From: Cryptomeria japonica
Taxonomy: Eukaryota > Streptophyta > Pinopsida > Cupressales > Cupressaceae
Direction of reading: 5' to 3'
Assembly: GCF_030272615.1 (NCBI RefSeq)
Contig: NC_081407.1
Location: 154,887,548-154,951,547 of the forward strand
Length of the DNA stretch: 64,000 bases
Each line of letters opens with the position of its first letter. Position 1 is the stretch's first letter. The position numbers and the translations under genes were made by a program. Shown piece by piece: positions 23,624 through 34,395 of the stretch. Under the pieces are notes generated by a model. It had not been told where the DNA came from, searched no databases, and saw only the letters and a list, made by a program, of their open reading frames with translations.

Positions 23624-23919
23624 AAGAATGAACCTGAGAAGCCCAAGATTGTTGTGAATCTTTGTCCCAATGTCCCTCGACCTTAAAAAAAAAAAAAAAG
23701 TGATTATTGTTAAAGGTGGTAGAAGTCTAAGTTCCATCTTGAATTATGTAAAAAAAAAACCTGACGAGTTAAGATGAACCAATGACATAACTATCATGCA
23801 GTTGTTCAAACGTACAACACAAGAAACAATATGCAACCTAATCTTGTGCAATTTTTTCCTTCTTATTCTCTTCCTTCTTCTCAACCAATGCTTCATCCAC
23901 ACCTCATCTAATCCAACAT

Positions 23920-24564
23920 CTTGAAAAGGAGTATGATCTTGTTGAGCAACTTTGTGCTACTCCCACCAAGATATCCTTTTGGGAATTGATTTAAACTTTG
24001 CCTACATACCATGAAACACTCCAAGAAGCTTTGCAAAAGGTAGTTTTTCCACCTTCTATGAAACCTAATGATTTAGAAACCATGTTGGAATTCATGCATG
24101 CAACTAAGACAGATATTATGTTTTCCCAACATGAGTTGCCATAAGTGGAGATTCAAAACAAATACATTCCTCTTATGATGATTGTCATTATCAATGGTAT
24201 TGCTATAAGACAAAATTTAGTGGATAATGGAGAAGGTCTTAATGTGTGTAGGATCGACTTGTTGCATAAAATCAAAGTGGATACTTCTCTAATTCAACCT
24301 AAATCTCTTTCTATTTGTGGCTTTGATAATGTTGGTAAACAATTGTTAGGTACAATTACCTTGCCTATTAAGGCAGGTCATCTCATTTTACCTACACCCA
24401 TCCATGTCATGTTTGATACTCTCACCTATAACATTCATCTAGGTAGAACTTATATTCATTCTATGCAAGTAGTTTTATCAACTCTTCATCACAACCTTGA
24501 GTTCGTTTATAACAAGAAGTTGTATACTTTAGAAGGTAATAATAACTTACAAAGTTATTTGTAA
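23920..24564 (+). pseudogene. Element D retropepsin-like domain
   Basis: Begins with KEYDLVEQLCATPTKISFWE, matching KEYDLIEQLKATPAKISLWD of B, then the protease-like core in ORF 24145-24564: NLVDNGEGLNVC at the active site, GFDNVGKQLLGTITLPIKAG, and HLGRTYIHSMQVVLSTLHH. As in B the active-site motif is D-N-G rather than D-T/S-G. Stops near 23990 and 24142 break it. Function in the living element would be polyprotein cleavage if the D-N-G triad is active, which is doubtful. Confidence 0.8.
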
Positions 24565-25040
24565 ACCAAAGTAGGGTCTAAATCCCATTCAAATACTTCA
24601 ATTCATTCTCCAATCCAAACAAATACATCATATCCTATTGAAATTACCATTTCACTTGAAAAGGAAATATTAGACAAAGATTGGGGATCATTATAATTTA
24701 CACCTTCCTTTGTGGGAGAATACAAAATCCCTCCATTATAACCTAAGATCAAAGAGAATGACATGTTGGTATCTACAAAAGATTCAAATTCTTCTTAGAA
24801 ACCTAATAAAAATTGTGTGGTTGCTTCCACTTTAACTAAATCTTCTAGTTCTTCTTCCTATGACATTCAGACGTATGAGGCTTTGTCACCTCTTTTAGAA
24901 ATGACATCTCTTTATGGTCTTGGTTTCCATTTCTTAGCTAAGAGTGGATATAAAGGAAATGGTTGTGGTGCAAACAAACAAGGAATTAAGGCCCCTTTAG
25001 AAAATTACACATGTGAAATTGTTTGGACTTGGATATAATC
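24565..25040 (+). pseudogene. Element D G-patch linker
   Basis: ORF 24817-25038 contains YGLGFHFLAKSGYKGNGCGA and KQGIKAPLE, a G-patch aligning with YGRGFRIFAKHGYHGNGCGA of B. Several stops before it; the frame slips just after it. Confidence 0.75.
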
Positions 25041-26155
25041 CTTTAAAGCCCAACAAAGCATCCCATAGACTATCTCTCAATGTGAATGTTATCTCTACTT
25101 CTACTAAATTTATTTCTTTATTCAATCCTCACTTAATTGAAGTCAATTTTGCTTCTAGCATGCCTTAATTTGACATTTTCATTATGGATGACTCCTTAGC
25201 TGGATTCTTTGGATTTTATGATAATCTTCCTTGATATCATTAGAATTATGGATTCCCCTATTTTTTAAATGTTGAAGCGTACTTTGGGAAAGATGTTGAA
25301 TTACTGAATGATACCTCAGAGATAACTCAAGAACTTCCTCAGCCAATGGATGTTCCTCAATATAATAATCTTCTCATAGGAGATACTATTGATGTCAAAA
25401 TGGATCCTTGTAATGAGGAAAACGTTATTAAAATTAGAAAATGTCTAAAAACCGATGAAAAATGTGATTATTATTCTCTCTTGCATGATTTTCGTGAACT
25501 CTTTTCTTGGAATTATTCAAACAAGCTTGGTATTGATCCTCAAATTGTTACCCATAACATTGTGTTGCTCCTCAATGCCAAGCCTATTACGCAAAAGATT
25601 AGAAATATGAATCCCAAGATTGCATTGCTAGTTAAGGATGAGATAAAAAAGCTCCTAGAAGTTGGATTTATCCATCCAATAGATTGTTCACCTTGGATTT
25701 AAAAAATATTTGTCGTTGTTAAACTAGACAATAAGATTGGAATGTGCACTAACTTTTGAGATCTTAACAAAGTCTCTTTGAAAGATGACTTTCCTCTTCC
25801 AAACATTGATATGATAGTTGATTCCACTGTTAATCCTACTTTATTATCTTTTATGGATGGTTTTTAAAGATACAATCAAATATTTATCAATCCTTAAGAT
25901 CAATACAAACAACTTTTATAACACCTTCGGGAACATTTTATTGGGTAGTTGTGTCTTTGTATTAAAGAATGCTAGTGGAACTTATCAATTTACTATGACT
26001 CTTATCTTTCATGATTATATAAATAACATCTTGGATGATTTTGTCAATGTCATCTTAACCAAATTCATTTTGTGCCAAGATAATGTAAAAATCCTTTGCC
26101 TTGAACATATTCATAAATATAACGTGCACTTGAATGACCAAAAGTATGTTTTTGG
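25041..26155 (+). pseudogene. pol: Element D reverse transcriptase, N-terminal two thirds
   Basis: RT approach motif LFSWNYSNKLGIDPQIVTHN and NMNPKIALLVKDEIKKLLEVGFIHP in 25346-25702, then KDDFPLPNIDMIVD and LLSFMDGF near 25790-25863. The catalytic loop near 26030 reads DDFVNVIL where YVDD is expected, so active-site Asp residues are lost. The frame breaks repeatedly. Ends at NDQKYVFGV, where RT should continue with a GKLLG-type motif, because F has inserted. Confidence 0.8.
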
Positions 26156-26725
26156 TGTTTTTTTCTAAACAGATTTGTCTCTCACAATTTATTTAATTTT
26201 TATACTCTTTAGCCCAAGAAATTAAAGACAAATTCCACCAAACAGTTGGAAAATCATTATATTGATTAGCCTCAGAATTAAGGTACAACTCTCTTTAATA
26301 TATATTCAATCAGCTCCAAATTACACATAATCAATATTATACATTTCACCAGAAAGCACAGAAAGGTAATTGCATTCACCAGTCAACACCAAATGAACGC
26401 AAGCACTGATTCATATATAACTCTTTGTATAAAGCCGACAGACTTCACATGTACACTAAAACAAAATGAAAAGCTTAAAAAGATGAATTCCACTGATAAG
26501 TTTCTGTGCACATAGAAAGCTATGACAGATCCTTTCTTGAAATAGATTCTCACATAAATCAAATTTCAAACATCAAACACACAGATTCAAAGTCAAAGAT
26601 AACTGTCATTTGATTTTCATTCATAGATGATCATCAACCCTCCACATACACAAAGTCTTTAAGCTAAAATTAAAGAGAGAGTTTTTCAAAAACTTAGTGA
26701 ACCCCATCAAAGTCATTACAAAGCT

Positions 26726-26733
26726 TATAAATA
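26726..26733 (-). promoter_or_regulatory. TATA box of F 3' LTR
   Basis: Minus strand CCTATTTATAAGC; conserved at 61978-61985 in the other LTR. It lies about 130 bp after the end of the U3 ORF. Confidence 0.5.
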
Positions 26734-26864
26734 GGTCACTAGACCAATAGTTTTTAACCAAAGGTAAAACTAACTCAAAAGAGTTAATGAGAAACTACCC
26801 TAAATACATAACTGAAAACAAGAAACAACTAGACTCACTAGCAAACAACTGCCAGCAGTGCTAG

Positions 26865-28430
26865 TCATGTTATCGATTTTGTTTCAATCGGATTGCCCGG
26901 GTTGTTATTTTGGATAGACACCATAACCGCTTTTGCTACACTCCACTCCTGATGAACTTTCGAGAACTCCTGAATTACTGTTACATGCGACAGGCTGATA
27001 TGTATTACCCTTTGCTTCCAGAGTTCTTTCTTCCTCTTCACCATCTATACTTTGTCTCTGTGCGAATCTAAGTGATCTAGGCAAACTGTGAGCATTGACT
27101 CCACTTTGGAAATCTTCGTAAAATCTTCCATAGCTAAGGATTTCTCCACTTTAATTTGTTTAATGTGGCTGTTGAATTGATTGATCATTTCTGTTGTATC
27201 TTCCAAAGTCTGGCTATCCTCCTTAAGCAACTGGACATCTACATAGCGCAAATCCTTTTGCATGGTTGTTCTCAGGGTTGTTAGTTCACCTCGTAAACTG
27301 GCAGATTCGCTATGACCTTGTTCGATGATTTGGTTACGCTACTCTATGCTTTCTTTGCATATAAACATTATATCTTCATTTAACCTTGGCACTTGTCTTT
27401 CGGCAAGAAAATTCATCAAGCCATAGCGCTGAATGTCGCGCATTTGCTTTGAAATCACCACCCATTTAGTCTTTTCTTTTTGCCATGAGATTAAGTCGGC
27501 ATCCAATTCCTTGGTAACTTCATTAGCATCTTTGAAAATTTGAACTAAATCGATATATAATTAGTTCCTTGATGCACAATCGATGTGAGCCACTTAGAGA
27601 AAATCTTTGCAATCATCTTGTTTCGTTGAACCTCATCAAAGAACTTTTGGTTACCAGGGGATTTTGAACTAAAGGGGACAGAGCTTTGGGACAATGGCAG
27701 CGGACTGTTCTGTAGAGCATGAATTTATTGATCCATTTGCATTAAATTCTGCTTCAACTCTGCTTTATCCTTTCCGTCCTTCCAAGTGCGGGAGATAATC
27801 CTTTTGGTTGAAGTCTCCAAATGTTTCACATCAACTGCTCTGGTTCCTACCCCCCAAATCGACTCGCTCAATAGTTTAATCAGCCTCTGAGGCGGTGGCA
27901 GCATCCTTATCAGATGTAGGTTTGGCAATGTTTGCAATCCAATGTTTTGTGCCTTCATAAAAACCAATCATGATCTCCATTTTTAACCGCTTAGGCTTAG
28001 TGGATCTTCCCAGACATTTACTCACAGCATCTTCCATCAACACCGAAATAGGCAACACATTTCTTTTCCTGGTAATTGAATCACTTAACCATTTAGGAGC
28101 CACAATCAGTTCCTTAGATTGCATGGGGGAAGGCCCTCCTGAAGGCGGCAGTGCAACATTGTCTGCGTTAGACTGGATATCAAGCACCTGTGAATCCTGG
28201 ATAGCAGCATCTGAATCAGTTAAGACCTTGTTAGCATCAGAAACAGGGGTTGTTATATTGCCCTGTACTTCCTCGACGTCCAAATCAAGAATGAGATGAG
28301 CGGCAGGTGGCTGAAAATTCCTCTTGTATTTTAACCTAGTCACTCGACCACCAATGGAATGTGCAGCTTCGGAGTCAAGTTTTTCTTCTTTAATCTTAGC
28401 TTTCTTCTTTCCTTCCTCTCTCATCTGCAA
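26865..28430 (-). pseudogene. ORF in U3 of F, 3' LTR copy (about 520 codons, broken)
   Basis: Minus-strand coding-like sequence carried inside the LTR. N-terminal 60 residues are basic (EEGKKKAKIKEEKLDSEA, GGRVTRLKYKRNFQPP), then LILDLDVEEV, an acidic/Ser middle with KRNVLPISV, and a C-terminal helical region (SLRGELTTLRTTMQKDLRYV..., INQFNSHIKQIKVEKSLAME) that looks like coiled coil. No known domain recognised. One extra C near 27855 shifts the frame, compensated near 27550, and a few stops occur, but they differ from those in the 5' LTR copy (62117-63676). Position is after the polypurine tract and before the TATA box, so genomic RNA would carry it near its 3' end. Could be a captured host gene fragment. 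Confidence 0.6.
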
Positions 28431-28855
28431 AACCCCTGCAGTCTATTTTCCTCCCGCTCCAAAAAACTCTTCTCAAAACTTATTCACAAATGACAATCTC
28501 AACAAGACAACTGCTCAATTTAAAAAGCCGAGAAAATCTTAGCCATGATTACCACAAATTGTCATCATTACTCTTCACTCATGTGACATCACTCTGAAAT
28601 GATCGTGATCGAGCATGCATTTAATAACAAGTCACTTCATATTTGAAAATATGGATTTCCATGCCATACTTGTTATAATTGACAACTTTCAAATTATTAA
28701 AGAAAGAATATTCCCTTTCTCTGTCGTCGTCACTTCATATCTTAAAATCTGTGCCACCACCTCATGAAAGGTCACATGATTTCCAAGAAATCAAAACATC
28801 GAACTCTGAACCTTGAGGAACAATCGCAATGCAAATAACATAAACATGACAAATA

Positions 28856-28901
28856 TTGAACCTTGAACCTTGAGCCTAAAAGGTTCAAGTTCAAGGTTCA
28901 A
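28856..28901. repeat. Inverted repeat 1 (GAACCTTGAACC / GGTTCAAGGTTC)
   Basis: 46 bp: TTGAACCTTGAACCTTGAGC, four-base loop region, GGTTCAAGTTCAAGGTTCAA. Near-perfect stem; see also 28977-29028. Confidence 0.85.
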
Positions 28902-28976
28902 CCAATGCTAAATACTGACTAAAACTAAAGAAGACTTAAGGCCGCGTGGGAAGACAAACTTTTAATAGGACGCCCA

Positions 28977-29028
28977 TTGAACTTTGAACCTTGAACCAAA
29001 AAGGTTCAAGTTCAAGGTTCAAGTTCAA
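28977..29028. repeat. Inverted repeat 2, same family
   Basis: 52 bp: TTGAACTTTGAACCTTGAAC, short A-rich loop, then GGTTCAAGTTCAAGGTTCAA with a further GTTCAA. Second copy of 28856-28901, about 75 bp away. Confidence 0.85.
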
Positions 29029-29341
29029 CATAGTGAAACTTAAAGAAAACACCAAAGACTGGATTACATGGGGAATTCAAAGCAAACAACGCGACCAAAG
29101 GACCAGATAGGGACATGACTCAATAAGGCGACATATAGAATGAAAATTTTTATGTGTACCACCAATAGTGGCTCTGCATGGGGATGAGAACTATAAAGTA
29201 CCAAGCAATGAACCTCAGAATCCTTGGTTTCGCAAAATGACTTAGAACAAAGGCCCGACTCACAACAAAACTCACGCACCTATACTAACACAACAAAACT
29301 GTATGTACAAACAGACAGGGAAATCCTGCTTACAATTGATA

Positions 29342-30847
29342 CTATTTTAAGTCCTGCCTATTGTAGGACAAAGGTAATTCAAAGCCATCCTGATAAGCCA
29401 GTTTAAAAGAATTGGGACCTTTAGCCTCATGAATTACATAAGGTCCTTTCCATAGTGACTCAAATTTTCCATGAGCGCCTTTCGGCTCCCTCCTTTTATC
29501 CCATAATAACACCAGATCACCTTTCATGAACTTCCTCGGTCTTGCCTTCTGATCAAAAATCTTTTTTACTCTCATTTGATGTTCTGTAATCCTGTCAACC
29601 AGCTTTTCCCTCTCTTCCTCAATCTTGGTTAAGTACATAATTCTCTTTTCAAAAGAGCTCTGGAAGAATGCATCTTCTACTACAGTCTACAATCTGGAAA
29701 CCCCTAACTCTAAAGGAAGAGAGAGTTGGGCACCAATGCCATATACCAACTCAAAAGTAGACATCCCTATGGCTCATTTAAGTGAAGTCTGATCTGCCCA
29801 CAGTGCTTCATGTAACTTCTTATGCCAGTCCCTGAAACTCTCACTAACCAATTTCCTCATGATGTTGATTAAGTTTTTGTTACTTGATTCTGCTTGACAG
29901 TTATCCAGTGGGTAATAATCAGAAGCGTGTGCCAAAGAAAATCCATAATCATAGCAAAATAAAACTAATTTGGATGAAGAGAAATTTGATGCATTATCTG
30001 TGACTATTTTCTAAGGAACCCCGAACCTGACAAGAATATTGTCTTTAAGGAATGCACACACAACCTCTGTAGTGGTCTTTTTCACAGGGATAGCTTCCAC
30101 CCACTTAGTGAAATAATCCATTGCTGTTAATATGTGAGTATGCCCTGTACTAGAAGTTGGGTTCAGAGGACCAATGAAATCCAATCCCCGTTGTTTAAAG
30201 GGTTCCTCAATCACTACAGGTCTCAAAGGTAAGGCAGCCAACTGGGGTCTACCTGTGAACAATTTGCACTTCGCCACCCAAGCATACACATCTCTGAACA
30301 TTCCTGGCCAATAGTAATAGTTTCTCAGGATTTTATATGAAATAACCATGGAAGAGAAATGACCATCGCACGCCTCATCATGAAAGGTTTTCAGTAAAGC
30401 CTCTTGATGCGGCTTATCTACACATTTGAGAAAAGTGCCATCCAAACCTTTCTTGTACAGTATGTTGTAAAAAATAGCATACTTTGCAGCTTTCGACTTC
30501 AAATCCCGTTTCTCCCTAGGAGAAAGATGACCTGGACAGTCTCCATAAGTGAGATAATAGGCAACATCTGTGAACCAAGAATCTTGATGACTAACAAATA
30601 GATTTAAGGATAGACTCTCTTCTTCTTCAAACTTGTTCTCTGCCATTAGTTTACAAAGGCCTTGTCCTCTGACTAGCTTAGTGGGCTTAATATCCAGATT
30701 AAACTCTTGAATCTTGGAAACCCAAGATTCTCTATTATTGATACCAGCATCTTGCTGGGTTAGAACACTTTTCACTACAGAGTTCGGAACTAAGACAGTT
30801 TTGTGTGAATGAAGTATATAGTACTTGAATTGTTTCATAGCTTTCAC
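29342..30847 (-). pseudogene. Element F integrase
   Basis: ORF 30847-30011 has the end of RNase H, then the zinc region HDEACDGHFSSM with CK-type end lacking the final Cys pair (CKLFTG), and the core: first Asp in QRGLDFIGPL, MDYFTKWVEAIPV. After a stop at 30013 the core continues with IVTDNASNF, so the second Asp is kept here, unlike A and E1, and the Glu in NCQAESSNK. The C-terminal part (29638-29342) has MKGDLVLLWDKRR and LWKGPYVIHEA, a GPY/F-type end. Stops at 30013, about 29774 and 29690 make it inactive. It follows RT with a one-base frame change near 30865. Confidence 0.87.
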
Positions 30848-32291
30848 TATTGCAAAGAGCTTGTTTTTCTATTTGCGAGTATTTTAACTCGTGCTTCTTC
30901 AGAGGTACACTCATGAAGGAAATTGGAACTTCCTCGTTATCTTCACCTTTTTGTACTAAAATTCCAGACATAGTATGCTTTGATGCATAACAATAAATAA
31001 TAAAGACTTTACTAAAATCCGGATTAACTAGAGTAGGTGCATGCGCAATTGCCCTTTTTATTTCTTCAAAATCTTTTTTACCTGCCTCATTCCACTTAAA
31101 AACTACCTTCTCACTCATCATATTTACAATATATTTAGTAGTCTCAGCAAAATCAGGAATAAAACGCCTTAGAAAGTTCACCTGTCCAAAGAAGGACCTC
31201 ACTCCATTTCTGTTGGAAGGAAGACTGAGTTGTTGTATGACTTTTACTCTTTGTGGATCTACCTTTACTCCCTCATGTGAAACAATATGTCCAAGAAGTT
31301 TTCCTTCTGTGACACCAAAACTAGACTTTTTGGGATTTAATGATACTCCATGCTCTCTGCATCTCATCAAAACTTTCCTCAAATCCCGTACATGATGTTT
31401 CCTCTTCCTAGAGAAAATAGTCAAATCATCTAAATATACCACAATGATCTTATCCCTCAAATGCCCAAAGGAAAGATTCATCACCCTCTGAAACGTTTCC
31501 CCTACATTAATCAATCCGAAAGGCATTCTATTATATGCAAAAGTACCCCAGGGAGTTATAAAGGTTGTCTTGTGTTGATCTTGCTCTAAGACACTAATTT
31601 GGTTATATCCAGAGAAACCATCCAACATGGACATCATCTTTGATCCTGAAACAGTTTGTAGAATATGATTCATTGCTGGTAGAGGATAATTATCCTTCAA
31701 GCTTGCTTGATTTAAGTTTTTGAACTCAACACAGATTCGTATTTCATCATTTTTCTTCTGAACAGGAATGATATTAGCAATCCAGGTGGAATGATGTAAA
31801 GGATAAATAATTTGCGCTTTCAACATCTTGTCGACCTCATGAAAGATCGCTTCTGCTACTTTTGGGTTAAAATTCCTTAACTTCTGCCGGAAAGGATTGA
31901 CACCTGGTTTCAAAGGAATGTGATGTTGGAAACTACTATCCCTAAAATTCTTTAAATCATCGTAGCTCCATGCAAAAACATCTTTAAACTCAAACAACAG
32001 ACTGATGAGCCTCCTTTTCTCCTCTTCAAAACAACATTTTCCCAAATTAACAAATTTAGGATCCTCCTTAGTGCCAATGTTGATTTGCTCATACTCACCA
32101 AAGTTTTGAATTACAAGAGTCTCTTTCTCCCCTTGCTTAACATATCCATCCTTTCTATCAAAAAGACGTTCAAGAGAAACTAAGCCCTTTGGGATTCTAT
32201 TTCCTTTCAACTGTAACACTCCATCATGCAATTCCTCTAGTGTATCCTGAGAAAACTCTTTACAACTCACCTCTGATCCTTCATAAAACAA
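30735..32291 (-). pseudogene. pol: Element F reverse transcriptase and RNase H, nearly intact
   Basis: 518 codons open. RT motifs: VFAWSYDDLKNF, KLRNFNPKVAEAIFHEVDKM, IRICVEFKNLNQASLKDNYP (usual Asp is Glu), MLDGFSGYNQI, FITPWGTFAYNRMPFGLINV and the catalytic VVYLDDLTIFS near 31430. RT thumb and connection follow (FFGQVNFLRRFIPDF). RNase H at about 31040-30740 reads IIYCYASKHTMSG, with Tyr in place of the expected Asp. The frame is continuous upstream with aRH apart from one stop at 32313-32315, and slips by one base near 30865 into the integrase frame. Best-preserved RT in the window. Confidence 0.9.
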
Positions 32292-32728
32292 GGATATGAA
32301 AATCTCAGCACACTATAAAAAGTTCAGAATCTGTTTATCATTTTCAAATACCTGCCAGGATTCGGAATTGTCAGGCACGTTGGGTCTATAAACTAATTCT
32401 ACCCTATAGGTATCAGTTGTGAAATCAAGATGAGGCATTAATAAAGCTGCAGATACCGCCAAAGAATCAGCCTTCAAATTAAACTCCCTTGGTACCGCTT
32501 CAATTGAGAAAGCATTGAATGCTTCAATCTCGTCCCAGACATGATTTCTGTAGTGTCTTAGTCTCTCATTTTTAACAGCAAATAAACCTCTCACTTGCTT
32601 TACAATAAGTTCAGCATCACCTCTAACTTTCAACATTTTGATCTGCAATCTCCTCGCTTTAGCAAGACCTAATAACAGAGCTTCATATTCGGTCGTATTA
32701 TTAGTGTTTTGGAATTCCAATTTGAAAG
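32292..32728 (-). pseudogene. Element F second RNase H (aRH type), 5' part lost, upstream of RT
   Basis: Minus-strand frame directly joined to RT contains NNTTEYEALLLGLAKA, VRGDAELIVKQVRG and NLKADSLAV, the Glu, Asp and final Asp motifs of the aRH (RVT_3-like) fold also seen in A and E1. The first catalytic Asp motif (DGS/DGA) is missing because element B begins at 32729. In A and E1 this domain lies after the first RNase H; here it lies before RT. A single stop (32313-32315) separates it from RT in the same frame. Confidence 0.8.
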
Positions 32729-33173
32729 TGTGTGGGAGAAAAAAAAGTGACACTAAGCAAACATGCCCAAATCTCACTTTCGACCACACACTTGTGGAAT
32801 ACGAAAGAGCCTAGAGGTATCACACAATTGGCTACTTCTTTTTGTGGAAGAGAGAGCCACGGGATACCTATTAGGATTTCTATTCCCTTGTTGTAATTGA
32901 AAGATAAAATGATGCAAGTTCAATCCCTAACCCCAAAGTGCAAGTATGAACTAATAACAAGATTACAGAATTGAACTTAAATGATGGAAAGCTGTAAACA
33001 CAAGGACAAGAAAAGAATGTAAATGCGTACCTGGTGTTAAAATATGAATGAAAATGTTCGGGACGGGGGCGTGGATGCCACTATCCTGAATCTGCCCCTG
33101 AAACTGCTCCAAAAACTGTTGTTTTGCACTCTGGAAAAGCTGTCAAAAATGCTGAAAATGCTGTCTGTCAGGA

Positions 33174-33237
33174 GGACCAGGGCGCCCAGCGCCCCTGTCC
33201 TGGCAGGACCAGGGCACCCCACGCCCCTGTCCTGGTC
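33174..33237 (-). repeat. GC-rich palindromic units in B 3' LTR (two copies)
   Basis: AGGACCAGGGCGCCCAGCGC and CCCTGTCCTGG repeated twice as about 33 bp units, in an AT-rich LTR. The 5' LTR has three (39887-39982). Confidence 0.85.
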
Positions 33238-33354
33238 TTTTGCTCTGAAATTTGGTGTGAAGTTCGGTCTCTGTCTGCTTCTTCCGGATTTGTAACTTGC
33301 GGCGTTGTCCGAGTCCCGAAACCTGCACTTATATCTGAAAAGGTGTTTGGGCGG

Positions 33355-33361
33355 CTATATA
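33355..33361 (-). promoter_or_regulatory. TATA box of B 3' LTR
   Basis: Minus strand CCCTATATAGCCGCCC. The 5' LTR of B is broken exactly inside this box (40102). Confidence 0.55.
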
Positions 33362-34375
33362 GGGTTTTTCCTTAGTCAAACCCCCACTTCGGTGATTTCC
33401 ACCTCCACGAATAGCCAAGTTGTATTGTAAAATGTATTGTGTGTGCAGACCTAGTGTGTGTGCAAGGTCCTTAAATGCAAGAAAGCAAACTAGAGCAACC
33501 TAGAAAGTAAACCCTAATTGCTTGTAAATGATAATGTAAATGCTCTAAATCAAGATGCAAAGTGATATAAAGCATGAATAAAGGATATATTGAAGCTTAT
33601 GCAAAGACATGAAAACAACATGAAATCATACCCAACCCTCAAGGGAGGAGTACAAGCCAATCTTCAGTCGGTAATCTCCTATTGTTCTTCAATATCTTCC
33701 AAGCCCTAAATGGATGAATGAAATTGATAAATGCTTGATAGAAGGATGTTGAATGTTGTTGAAGTCCTCAAAGATCTGCTCTTTCGCTGCATATGAGGTT
33801 CCTGAAAAACAAAAATTGGATCCTTTCAAATGAAGAAAAAGAGCTCTTATGTATGAAACCCTAGGTCTTAATTTCAACTTTTGGCCAACCTAGAGATTGA
33901 ATATCCCACCAATTTCTTGGGGTTAAGCTTTATTTTATGATTGGATCGTGCTCCTAAAATTTCGGGAAAAATGTCCGGGACCATGTTGCACTCCGGGCGC
34001 CATGGTCCCGACAACTTTTCACCAAATTTTCAGGGCCATCGGATATGATGATTTTAGAGAGAATCCCGAAGTTACAGCTGATTTCGAGATGTTTTGACCC
34101 CCGAAATCAAGCACCCCAAGTTCAAAATAGGACCTAATTAGGGTTTTTGATTAAATGATGTATTGGAGGAATAAAATGAAAGGGGCACACTTTAATGAAA
34201 GGGCCCAACTTTATGATGTAGGAAATGATAAAATAGGACCTTAGACCTAATTAATTTAATTAATTAAGTGCGAAAGGGGAAATGCAATGCAAAATGCAAA
34301 ATGCACCAAGGCGGGTGCTAAACTAGGTGTGAAATTGTACCACCCTAGCGAGTACGTACAATTTACGACGCTACA

Positions 34376-34395
34376 TTTAGCCCCCACTTTAGCGG
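34376..34395 (-). other. Element B polypurine tract
   Basis: Minus strand CCGCTAAAGTGGGGGCTAAA directly before the LTR start TGTAGCG. Confidence 0.85.

Larger units (their letters stand above)
22440..26155 (+). mobile_element. Element D: decayed gypsy element of the B family, truncated by F
   Basis: LTR with PBS, protease-like domain, G-patch and part of RT on the + strand, closely related to the protein of element B but with RT present. It stops mid-RT at 26155, where F's LTR begins; the rest of D should lie beyond F, outside the window. Many stops and frameshifts make it one of the oldest elements here. Confidence 0.8.
26156..28760 (-). repeat. Element F 3' LTR (minimum extent)
   Basis: 26165-28747 matches 61420-64000 nearly throughout; I judge identity at somewhat over 90 percent by eye. 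It abuts the broken RT of D. Its last bases (26156-26165) differ from the 5' LTR end TGTTGGTAAACA. The LTR start lies somewhere in 28748-29341; I could not identify the polypurine tract. Confidence 0.85.
28761..29341 (-). other. F: LTR start / 3' untranslated region, border unresolved
   Basis: Contains the two GGTTCAAG hairpins and no gene. The 5' LTR start and the polypurine tract are probably in here, but the matching part of the 5' LTR is outside the window. Confidence 0.5.
32729..34375 (-). repeat. Element B 3' LTR (1647 bp)
   Basis: On the minus strand it starts TGTAGCGTCGTAAATTG right after the polypurine tract and ends CTCCCACACA. The end 32729-33358 matches 39444-40102. It sits inside the aRH of F, GAAAG being the five bases next to it; the second target copy is deleted. 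Confidence 0.9.

Noticed and set aside
27970-28542. Plus-strand ORFs of 72-109 codons opposite the U3 ORF of F
   Set aside because: The minus-strand frame is longer, continues across both LTR copies and lies in the sense of the element; the plus-strand frames are short and differ between copies.
28857-29030. Inverted GGTTCAAG repeats considered as a CRISPR-like array
   Set aside because: Only two hairpins with no regular spacers, in a plant retrotransposon LTR region.
33044-33375. Overlapping open frames of about 60-90 codons on both strands, repeated at 39752-40105
   Set aside because: Produced by the GC-rich palindromic units in the B LTR, which lack stop codons in all frames; no recognisable protein.
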